Shown here one piece after another: positions 41,527 through 49,393 of a DNA stretch of 52,531 nucleotides. The position numbers and the translations under genes were made by a program. This DNA is from an uncultured Geobacteraceae bacterium (GTDB taxonomy: Bacteria; Desulfobacterota; Desulfuromonadia; Geobacterales; Pseudopelobacteraceae): the NCBI GenBank assembly GCA_903876875.1, contig CAIRBT010000026.1, positions 1 to 52,531 of the forward strand, in the 5' to 3' direction. The notes beneath the pieces were generated by a model. It was given only the letters and a program-made list of their open reading frames with translations, searched no databases and was not told the DNA's origin. The stretch's first letter is position 1; every line of letters begins with the position of its first letter.

Positions 41527-44142
41527 ATGAAGAATTTTACAATAAAGAAATGGTATCTGGCATTCGTCTGTATAGTGACCAGTTTGGTTACGCTGACAGG
41601 ATGCAGTGACGGTGTGTTTGGGGGGGGCGTGTGGAACTCACCCCATCCCCCCGTCATCAGCGCGTATTCATTGAGTGGAGTCGTTGGCACCATCAATGAA
41701 TCGGCAAAAACCATCTCGGTCACGGTACCCTTTGCAACGGTTCTGACGAATTTGACGGCAACCTACACGACCACCGCCGTTGCCGTCTCGGTTGCCGGTG
41801 TGAAACAAATCAGCGGTGCAGCACCGACACATGATTTTACCGCACCGATCCTCTACACCGCCACTGCTGCCGACAATTCGACGGCAAAATATCTGGTCAC
41901 CGTTACCGTGGCTTTGCCTATCGACAAGGCCATCACCGCCTATTCCATTGACGGGGTTGTCGGCACCATCAATCCAACGGCAAAAACCATTCTGGTCGCC
42001 ATGCCCTATGGTACCGATCGGACCGGTAACGGCACAAACCCCATGCGGGCGTCATACTCTGCTTCGGCGTCCGATGTCCGTGTTGCGGATGAGCTACAGC
42101 AAAGTCCTGCCGTGGCAGCACGGGATTTTAGCACTCTGGTGGTCTATACCGTAACCGCTGCCGATACTTCGACCGCGAGCTATACCGTCATTGTCACTGT
42201 GGCTTCAGAAGTGGACAAGGCACTGACGGCCTTCTCCATTGATGGCGTGATCGGCACCATCAACCAAACAGCGAGAACTGTTGTGGTGGCGATGCCGTTT
42301 GGCACAGATGTTACCGGCCTGACCAAAGATCCCATGCGGGTAACGTATTCCGCATCAGCAACCGATGTTCAGGTTGCCAATGTGGTGCAGCAGAGCCCTG
42401 CCGTGGCTCCACGGGATTTCAGCGGTCTGGTGGTGTACAAGGTTACCGCCGCAGATAGTTCTACCGCCTCCTACACCGTTATGGTGACGACCGCTCCAGC
42501 CATTGCCAGCAGCATTACCTCCTACTCCATTGACGGCATTGTCGGTACGATCAATCCAAGTGCCAAAACCATCATAGTGGCCATGCCCTCTGATACCAAT
42601 GTCACCGGCCTGGGCAGCAATCCCATGCGGGCGTCATTTACCGCTACCGCTACGGACGTGCGGGTAGCTGACATACTCCAGGAGAGCCCGGCACCGACGG
42701 CACGGAATTTTAGCAACCCGGTTGTCTACACGGTTACTGCTACAGATGGTTCTGCCACCGTGTATACCGTTATCGTAACGGTGGCTTCACCCCTTGACAA
42801 GGCGCTGACGGCATTTTCCATTGATGGTGTTGTCGGCACGATAAATCAGGTCACCAAGACCATACTGGTCGCCATGCCGTACGGTACGGATGTCACCGGT
42901 CTGGGCAGCAATCCCATGAGAGTAATATACTCCGCAACGGCTACCGATGTTCAGGTCGGGGGCGTTTTACAGCAGAGTCCCGCGCTGACGGCACGGGATT
43001 TTAGCGGTCTGGTAGTCTACCAGGTGACCGCTGCCGATGCTTCGACGGTGTTCTATACCGTTATTGTCACGGTGGCATCCCCGGTCGACAAAACTATTAC
43101 CGCATACTCACTTGATGGAGTTGTCGGTACCATAAGTCAGGGTGCCAAGACCATCACGGTCAACATGCCGTTTGGTACGAACATTACCGGCACAGGTACC
43201 AACCCTATGATTGCCACCTACACCGCTTCTTCAACTGATGTCACCGTCAGCGGAACAGCACAGATCAGCGGCACAACGCCGAATAATTTCACCAATCCGG
43301 TTCCGTACAAAGTGACTGCAGCCGACTCCTCGGCGGTAACCTATACGGTTATTGTCACCGTAGCTCTGTACGTACCAACTCCCGGAGCTGCCGGAACCGC
43401 TCCTGATCTGGCATCAGCCGATACCTTTGGCATCATAGCAAACGACGCAATTACCAACTCCGGGGCCACCTTGATGCATCTCTATGGTGACGTGGCCTTG
43501 GCCGGGCCAACCTCAACATCGGCGGCCCTGGTGGCATTCACCCTGGGTGGTTCGCCGACGGTACCGACCTCGCCGAGAGTAACCGGACAGATCATCACGA
43601 CGGATAGGGGTAATTGGGCACTGCTGCCACAGCTTCGCTTTGATCTTCAGTCAACCTATACTCACAACAAACTCGGTTCCGCTCGCGTTGCTCCGGCGTC
43701 AGTACCCACGCCAACCGGCAATGGCGGTACCTTTGCCTCAGGAGTCGTTGACCTTACCGGTATGGTGCTGCGACCCGGTATCTATGCGGTCGGAACGGCC
43801 ACTGACACGTTTGCCCTGAGCAACGATGCCGGTCCACTTGTGCTTGATGCACAGGGAAATGCGGATGCGGTATTTATCTTCCAGGCGGATACCATGACCA
43901 CCACAACCGGGAGCATTGTGCTCCAGGGGGGAGCCAATCCGAAAAATGTTTTCTGGGTCATGACCAACAATGTCACCATTGGTACCAATACCTTCTTTCA
44001 GGGGACAATCGTGGCGGGGCAGACCATCACCATTAACGCCAATACCATTGTTGAAGGGAGAATGTTGGCGGGTGCTGATATTTCGGCACCGGTTGGTACC
44101 GGCAATCTTACGGTCAGTGGCGTTATTACCGTGCCAAAATAG
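41527..44142 (+). CDS. Tandem-repeat surface lipoprotein with C-terminal ice-binding-like (DUF3494) domain
   Basis: 871 residues with a lipobox LTLTGC (Cys26). Residues about 47-615 are six repeats, the first 92 residues and the others 97, each starting like AYSIDGVVGTINPTAKTI, continuing VAMPYGTD..PMRA.YSA and ending VYTVTAADSSTASYTVIVTV, an Ig-like cadherin/DUF5018-type fold. The C-terminal about 240 residues match the DUF3494 ice-binding-like beta-helix: TGMVLRPGIYAVG, NADAVFIFQ, NPKNVFWVMTNNVTIGTN, FFQGTIVAGQTITIN and GRMLAGADISAP. DUF3494 proteins include antifreeze adhesins, but many members are of unknown ligand. An AAGGAGG ribosome binding site precedes the ATG. Confidence 0.85.
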   Translation: MKNFTIKKWYLAFVCIVTSLVTLTGCSDGVFGGGVWNSPHPPVISAYSLSGVVGTINESAKTISVTVPFATVLTNLTATYTTTAVAVSVAGVKQISGAAPTHDFTAPILYTATAADNSTAKYLVTVTVALPIDKAITAYSIDGVVGTINPTAKTILVAMPYGTDRTGNGTNPMRASYSASASDVRVADELQQSPAVAARDFSTLVVYTVTAADTSTASYTVIVTVASEVDKALTAFSIDGVIGTINQTARTVVVAMPFGTDVTGLTKDPMRVTYSASATDVQVANVVQQSPAVAPRDFSGLVVYKVTAADSSTASYTVMVTTAPAIASSITSYSIDGIVGTINPSAKTIIVAMPSDTNVTGLGSNPMRASFTATATDVRVADILQESPAPTARNFSNPVVYTVTATDGSATVYTVIVTVASPLDKALTAFSIDGVVGTINQVTKTILVAMPYGTDVTGLGSNPMRVIYSATATDVQVGGVLQQSPALTARDFSGLVVYQVTAADASTVFYTVIVTVASPVDKTITAYSLDGVVGTISQGAKTITVNMPFGTNITGTGTNPMIATYTASSTDVTVSGTAQISGTTPNNFTNPVPYKVTAADSSAVTYTVIVTVALYVPTPGAAGTAPDLASADTFGIIANDAITNSGATLMHLYGDVALAGPTSTSAALVAFTLGGSPTVPTSPRVTGQIITTDRGNWALLPQLRFDLQSTYTHNKLGSARVAPASVPTPTGNGGTFASGVVDLTGMVLRPGIYAVGTATDTFALSNDAGPLVLDAQGNADAVFIFQADTMTTTTGSIVLQGGANPKNVFWVMTNNVTIGTNTFFQGTIVAGQTITINANTIVEGRMLAGADISAPVGTGNLTVSGVITVPK
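41665..43372 (+). repeat. Six in-frame tandem repeats (291-bp period)
   Basis: Unit starts at 41665, 41941, 42232, 42523, 42814 and 43105: the first spacing is 276 bp, the others exactly 291 bp. Inner units are more alike than the outer two, pointing to expansion by internal duplication. Repeat number may vary between strains. Confidence 0.85.
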
Positions 44143-44160
44143 AGAACGCTTTACGGGAGG

Positions 44161-44207
44161 GGGAGGGCGGTCATGGACCTCGGAATGGGCCGCCTTCCTG
44201 TTTTCTT
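44161..44207 (+). terminator. Terminator after the tandem-repeat lipoprotein
   Basis: GGAGGGCGG (44162-44170) pairs with CCGCCTTCC (44190-44198, one G-U pair) and is followed by TTTTCTT. It separates the lipoprotein from the OmpA-like gene. Confidence 0.75.
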
Positions 44208-44267
44208 GAACACACATGATACAGGCAGTACCCACTTTATGAAATAAGAGAAGAGGAAGGGGATTGT

Positions 44268-45926
44268 ATGAAAAAAAAATATTCATTAGCTTTAATTATG
44301 AAGAACGTAATAACGGTTCTAGTACTCTGGGTATTGGCACTTCCCATGGCCGTCCAGGCTGAAATCAAGGCAGGAAGTTTTGAAGTCAGCCCCTTTATCG
44401 GTTTTAACCTGTTTGAAAAACGTCAGAATTTGGAAGACGCACCGGTGTATGGCGGGAGGTTCTGTTATAACATTACCGAGCATTTTGGCGTTGAGGCTTC
44501 AGGAGAATTTGTCCAGAGTCATGTCGATGACAAAACTGCGGTGTTTGACAAAGAAGGTAAATTCACCAGTCCGACAGCGGGAGTGAGTGTTACCACCTAT
44601 CACCTAGATCTGCTCTATCATCTGATAGCGGAGGGTAAATTCAATCCGTTTGTGGTCGCCGGATATGGAGCGGCCAGCTATGATCCCAAAATTAACAACA
44701 AGAATATGTCGATTGTTGATTTTGGCATTGGGGCAAAATATTGGTTGTATGACAATCTGGCACTCAGAGCCGATCTGAGGGATAATCTTGTCTACGAGGA
44801 TAACATTAACAACGTACAGGCTACGGTTGGTATCGTGGTCTCCTTTGGCGGCAAAATTAAAAAAAATCGAGCGTTATCTGATGCTTCTCCGGCGGAGAGT
44901 GCGGAGCTTGCAGATAGCACTGTTCCTGAAATTGTTTTTACGTCACCGTCTAATGGTGCTTCAAAAGTGAGTGTGAATCAGAAAGCGTACGTTGCTTTTA
45001 GTAAAGAGATGAACCAGTCCACACTTACCCGCTCAACCTTTACGGTAATGCAGGGGAGTAATCCCATTGCGGGTGAAGTGACCTCCACCGATGCAACGGC
45101 AACGTTCACTCCTGACCGCAATTTTGAACGGGGCAAGCTTTATACCGTTCTGGTTACTGATGGTGCGAAAGATTCATCGGGTACCCCCCTGGCACTCAGT
45201 TATGAGTGGCGTTTTACCACCGGTGACGTCACCGATACCATGGCACCGACGGTCGCGTTTACCACTCCGGCGAATGGTGCCACTGCCGCACCTATCAAGC
45301 AGAAAATAAATGTGGCTTTCAGCGAGGTAATGGATCCAGGCACCCTTAACTCAAAAACATTTATCGTCATGCAAGGGGAACAGAGTATTCCTGGCAAGGT
45401 AACAGCGGCTGCCGCCAATGCCACCTTTACCACGACCGGGGATTTGGCCACCGGTATGCCCTATACCGCCACCATAACCACCGGTGCCAAGGATTTGGCG
45501 GGCAATCCGCTGGCTCAGGATTATGTCTGGAGCTTCACCTCATACGCGCCTCCAAAGGCGTTATCAACGCTGGTTTCATTGCAAAATTCCCATTTTGATT
45601 ATAACAGCAGTGCGATCAGTGAAAACGGCCGGACAATACTGGATAACAATATTGTGGGGCTGAAGAATAATCCTGCCATGAAACTGCTTGTTTCAGGGTA
45701 CACCTCCGCTTCCGGTACACCTGAATATAACCAGGGGCTGAGCGAGAGAAGAGCTGAAGCGGTCAAGGCCTATCTGATTACCGCCGGTGGTATTGATGCC
45801 CAACGGATTACAACAATCGGCTATGGGGAAGCACACCCGGCGCAATTTGAAATCGACCCCAGCGATCGGCTCTCCCCTGCTGCCCTTGCAAATATGAGGG
45901 TTGTTGTTGAGATACTGGAAAAGTAG
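44268..45926 (+). CDS. OmpA-family outer-membrane protein with two Ig-like (Big_5) domains
   Basis: 552 residues with a signal peptide ending AVQA (about residue 31). Residues 32-200 form an eight-stranded barrel-like region (FEVSPFIGFNLF, PFVVAGYGAASYDP, NVQATVGIVVSFG). Two Big_5 domains follow (about 222-318 and 325-425), each with the pattern PSNGAxxVxxxxxxxVAFSKEMNxSTL and ending in YEWRFTT/YVWSFTS. The C-terminal OmpA peptidoglycan-binding domain (440-552) has HFDYNSSAI, NPAMKLLVSGYTS, LSERRAEAVKAYL and GYGEAHP. It should tie the outer membrane to peptidoglycan while exposing or positioning the Ig-like domains. The middle insertion is unusual for OmpA. Confidence 0.88.
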   Translation: MKKKYSLALIMKNVITVLVLWVLALPMAVQAEIKAGSFEVSPFIGFNLFEKRQNLEDAPVYGGRFCYNITEHFGVEASGEFVQSHVDDKTAVFDKEGKFTSPTAGVSVTTYHLDLLYHLIAEGKFNPFVVAGYGAASYDPKINNKNMSIVDFGIGAKYWLYDNLALRADLRDNLVYEDNINNVQATVGIVVSFGGKIKKNRALSDASPAESAELADSTVPEIVFTSPSNGASKVSVNQKAYVAFSKEMNQSTLTRSTFTVMQGSNPIAGEVTSTDATATFTPDRNFERGKLYTVLVTDGAKDSSGTPLALSYEWRFTTGDVTDTMAPTVAFTTPANGATAAPIKQKINVAFSEVMDPGTLNSKTFIVMQGEQSIPGKVTAAAANATFTTTGDLATGMPYTATITTGAKDLAGNPLAQDYVWSFTSYAPPKALSTLVSLQNSHFDYNSSAISENGRTILDNNIVGLKNNPAMKLLVSGYTSASGTPEYNQGLSERRAEAVKAYLITAGGIDAQRITTIGYGEAHPAQFEIDPSDRLSPAALANMRVVVEILEK

Positions 45927-45979
45927 CCGGTCTCGTAAGAAAAAAACTTCGGTTCGGGATGAACCAAAAGGACACATCC

Positions 45980-47410
45980 ATGGCACTACCGCGTAATAAA
46001 ACAAAAATCATAGGTACGATCGGGCCAGCGTCCGAGTCTCCCGAAATATTACTGCAGATGCTGGATGCCGGGATGAATATTGCGCGGTTAAATTTTTCAC
46101 ATGGTGATTTTTCCTGGCATAGGACGGTAATTGAAAATATTCGTGCTGCCGCTCGTAAGAGCGGTAAGCCGGTCACCATAATGGCTGATCTTCCCGGACC
46201 GAAAATACGTGTCGGTCAATTGACCGAAGAACCGATTCAACTTCTGCAAAACGACACGTTTACCCTGACTACGCGGGACATCATTGGCAATCGCCAGTGT
46301 GCTCCTGTTAATTTCCCCTGTCTGCCGGTGATCGTGAAGCTGGGAGATATCATGTTCCTCAATGATGGTATTATTCACTTGGAAGTCATCAACATCGAAG
46401 GAATGGATGTACAGTGTCGCATACTGATTGGCGGAGAATTACGATCCCACAAGGGGCTCAATTTGCCGGGAATTAACCTTGGTATCAGCGCCTTCACCGA
46501 GTATGACCATGACTGTTTGAAATTTGCCCTGACAAACGGTGTGGATGTGGTCAGCCAATCCTTCGTGGAAACCGCTGCCGATATAGACGCAGTGCGTAAG
46601 GCGGCAACAGAGTTTGGGGCCCCTGTCTTCATTATTGCCAAGATCGAAAGGGCAGGGGCCCTCACTCATATTGATGAAATCCTCAAGGCTGCCGACGGGA
46701 TTATGGTTGCACGGGGTGACCTGGGAGTGGAGACCCCCCTGGAAAGAATTGCCGTGGTTCAGAAACAGCTGATTAGCCGGGCTAACCTGTTCGGAAAGCC
46801 GGTGGTCACTGCCACGCAAATGCTGGAGTCAATGGTAGATCATTACCGTCCCACCAGGGCTGAGTCCACCGATGTGGCTAATGCGGTGCTTGACGGCACC
46901 GACTGTGTGATGCTTTCTGAAGAGTCTGCCATGGGCCACTACCCGGTGGAGGCCGTAAAAATGCTTGCTAAAATAGCGGAAGCTACGGAACCAGAGCGTG
47001 CCGATGTCAGTACACGTCAGGTTTTTATCGACTATGATCACGATAATGATGTTCATCTGGTGGATCTCATTTCGCGAAATGTACAGCGCACCGTAGCCCG
47101 CCTTGCACCGGTAGCGGTCATTGTCCCCACGGCGACGGGAAATATAGCCCGTATGATATCCCGCTTCAAGCTAGCACCGTGGATCGCCACCATCAGTCCC
47201 AGTGGGGTGATCTGTCGCGGTTTGCAATTCTCCTATGGGGTACTGCCAATTCAGGCCGAATATCCTCCCAACTGGAAGGAATTTGCCCGCTCGTGGGCTC
47301 GAAGTGAAGGGCTGCCGGAGGAGCTCATGGTCATGGCAGAATGCCCCAGTCAGCGCAATCCCCACGTGAACCCACACCTGGAAATCGTCGATTTACGGAT
47401 ACATTCTTAG
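45980..47410 (+). CDS. pyk: Pyruvate kinase
   Basis: 476 residues from ATG 45980, chosen because AAAAGGA lies 7 nt upstream; an in-frame ATG at 45959 has no good site. Typical motifs are TKIIGTIGPASES, MNIARLNFSHG, the active-site IIAKIERAGA (catalytic Lys), MVARGDLGVETP and VTATQMLESM. It converts phosphoenolpyruvate and ADP to pyruvate and ATP. Its last 18 bp overlap the convergent hybrid kinase gene on the other strand. Confidence 0.95.
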   Translation: MALPRNKTKIIGTIGPASESPEILLQMLDAGMNIARLNFSHGDFSWHRTVIENIRAAARKSGKPVTIMADLPGPKIRVGQLTEEPIQLLQNDTFTLTTRDIIGNRQCAPVNFPCLPVIVKLGDIMFLNDGIIHLEVINIEGMDVQCRILIGGELRSHKGLNLPGINLGISAFTEYDHDCLKFALTNGVDVVSQSFVETAADIDAVRKAATEFGAPVFIIAKIERAGALTHIDEILKAADGIMVARGDLGVETPLERIAVVQKQLISRANLFGKPVVTATQMLESMVDHYRPTRAESTDVANAVLDGTDCVMLSEESAMGHYPVEAVKMLAKIAEATEPERADVSTRQVFIDYDHDNDVHLVDLISRNVQRTVARLAPVAVIVPTATGNIARMISRFKLAPWIATISPSGVICRGLQFSYGVLPIQAEYPPNWKEFARSWARSEGLPEELMVMAECPSQRNPHVNPHLEIVDLRIHS

Positions 47411-48985
47411 GGACTTCGGTTGTTCGTCTGTATCTGCGAAGTCCAGCGTTACGTGAAGTGCATCAAGGAATTCATGTAATTTTATCGGCTTTGTTATATA
47501 ACGGAAAAACCCGGCATTCAGACCCCGTTCAATGTCGAAGGGCATGGCATTGGCACTGATGGCAATAACCGGGATATGTGCCGTCGCTTTGTCAGCCTGG
47601 AGGGCTTTCAATACGTCGTACCCGCTGATGTCAGGCAGGTTAAGGTCGGTAAGAATCACATCCGGCCGCGATTCGCACGCCGCTTCGATACCGCTGTTTC
47701 CGGTGACGGCGGTTATTAGAGAAATCGTGGGGTGACGGAGTATGAGCTGGGTAATCAATGCCAGATTTGAGGGATTGTCCTCAATGTAGAGCAATGTGTG
47801 AACCTGTTCCTGGCAGGTCTGCGGCGTTCTGGTGTCGGTCGCCACACCGGAGCACTCCGGAAGAAGCTGTGGGTGCGTGTCCCGGATGAGCTCAACCCAG
47901 AATTCACTGCCGACCCCAATACTGCTTGCCATGCCGATGCTCCCCCCCATGAGTTCCATCAGCTGTTTTGTCACCACCAGGCCGATTCCCGTACCTTCTT
48001 CGCTGCCATTTTCCTGACCGAGGCGATTAAAGGGTTGGAAAAGCTGTTCCTGCTGTTCCGGCTGCAATCCGGCACCGGTATCCCTGATACTTACACGAAT
48101 TCGTTCCGGCGTAGTGACGCGACAGGTAACTGCAACTGTGCCTGGCTTGCTATTGTATTTGATCGCGTTGGTAAGGAGATTGATAAGTACCTGTTTCACT
48201 CTGGTGCGGTCGGCAATGACAACAGACGACGTATCGAACGGGGGAAATTGCAGGGCGATGTCATGGTGTTCTGCCTGCAGTGCGACGATATCCCGGCATT
48301 CATCCAGAACCTCGGCCAACGCCACCGGTTCCCGCACCAACGTTATTTTACCCGATTCAACTTTTGCGAGATCGAGAATGTCGTTAATGAGCGTAAGGAG
48401 GTGCCAACCTGCAGTAAGTATCTGGGCGACACTCTCCTTCTGTGAAGAAGCAAGGGGAGGTACGTCACTCTCCATAAGTTGGGCGAAGCCGAGTATGGCA
48501 TTTAAGGGGCTGCGCAGTTCATGACTCATGAGGGAAAGGAACTCTGATTTAGCCCGGTTAGCTGTCTCAGCCACCAGGTTTATCTGTTTCAATTCATCAG
48601 TCAAAAACTTGACATGCAGCAGCATCTTGATTCGTGCCAGCACTTCAGCGGCATCGAACGGTTTAGAAATAAAATCCTCCGCGCCCGCATCTATTCCCTT
48701 GATGCGGCTTTCCCGGTCGGACAACGTGGTAATCAAAATAACCGGAATAGAGTTGTACGTAGCATCTGATTTAAGCCATCGGCAGACCTCAAAACCATCC
48801 ATGCCGGGCATCATGACATCGAGCAGGCAGATGTCAATCTGCCCGTTTTTCACCTTTTCAACGGCTTGCTGGCCATTGATTGCCGTAACTACGTCATAGC
48901 CACGGGGGGTAAGCATGGCTTCTAACAGGCTCAGATTGAGGGGTTCGTCGTCCACACAGAGGATCTGTGGCAGAGGCCCGCTCAT
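47393..48985 (-). CDS. Soluble hybrid histidine kinase (REC-HisKA-HATPase-REC)
   Basis: 530 residues with no membrane segment. N-terminal receiver (LCVDDEPLN, DICLLDVMMPGMDGFEVC), HisKA box SHELRSP with His155, ATPase motifs (NAIKYN, DTGAGLQP, GTGIGLVVTKQL) and a second receiver (LLYIEDN, DVILTDLNLPDISGYD). The two-receiver layout suits a phosphorelay hub. It closely resembles the C-terminal half of the 995-residue kinase (ILGFAQLMES, FRYITKPIK), suggesting duplication. The ATG overlaps the stop of the single-domain regulator gene (ATGA). Confidence 0.92.
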   Translation of the reverse strand: MSGPLPQILCVDDEPLNLSLLEAMLTPRGYDVVTAINGQQAVEKVKNGQIDICLLDVMMPGMDGFEVCRWLKSDATYNSIPVILITTLSDRESRIKGIDAGAEDFISKPFDAAEVLARIKMLLHVKFLTDELKQINLVAETANRAKSEFLSLMSHELRSPLNAILGFAQLMESDVPPLASSQKESVAQILTAGWHLLTLINDILDLAKVESGKITLVREPVALAEVLDECRDIVALQAEHHDIALQFPPFDTSSVVIADRTRVKQVLINLLTNAIKYNSKPGTVAVTCRVTTPERIRVSIRDTGAGLQPEQQEQLFQPFNRLGQENGSEEGTGIGLVVTKQLMELMGGSIGMASSIGVGSEFWVELIRDTHPQLLPECSGVATDTRTPQTCQEQVHTLLYIEDNPSNLALITQLILRHPTISLITAVTGNSGIEAACESRPDVILTDLNLPDISGYDVLKALQADKATAHIPVIAISANAMPFDIERGLNAGFFRYITKPIKLHEFLDALHVTLDFADTDEQPKSLRMYP

Positions 48986-49362
48986 GCTACGACCTCATGT
49001 TCCAGCCACCGCTTTATCAGTCCGGGAAGTTCACGGGTATTAACCGGCTTGGAAATATAACCATCAAAACCGGCAGCAAGAAACTTTTCCTCATCCCCCT
49101 GCATGGCGAAGGAGGTCAGGGCAATGATCTTTAACCCCCTGGTCAGAGGATCACCCTTTAATATACTGCCTGCGGTCATGCCATCCATGCCCGGCATCTG
49201 GATATCCATTAAAATAAGATCCGGCATTAGTTTTATCGCAAGTGTTACCCCCTCCTGGCCATCACCGGCAACCGTTACCTGATAGCCGTGATAGCTGAGA
49301 ATATCCAGGAGCAGGCTGCTATTGTTGGCATTGTCTTCAACAATCAGTATTTTATATGGCAT
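48982..49362 (-). CDS. Single-domain response regulator (CheY/DivK-like)
   Basis: 126 residues, a receiver domain only: acidic pocket VEDN (9-12), phospho-acceptor Asp53 in LILMDIQMPGMDG, the Thr/Ser switch in IIALTSFAMQGD and Lys in FDGYISKPVN. There is no output domain, so it either relays phosphate between the two flanking hybrid kinases or binds a target protein. A CAGGAGA ribosome binding site is present, and the gene lies 31 bp after the 902-residue kinase. Confidence 0.92.
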   Translation of the reverse strand: MPYKILIVEDNANNSSLLLDILSYHGYQVTVAGDGQEGVTLAIKLMPDLILMDIQMPGMDGMTAGSILKGDPLTRGLKIIALTSFAMQGDEEKFLAAGFDGYISKPVNTRELPGLIKRWLEHEVVA

Positions 49363-49393
49363 GGTAGTTATCTCCTGTTATCAATGAAGTTTT

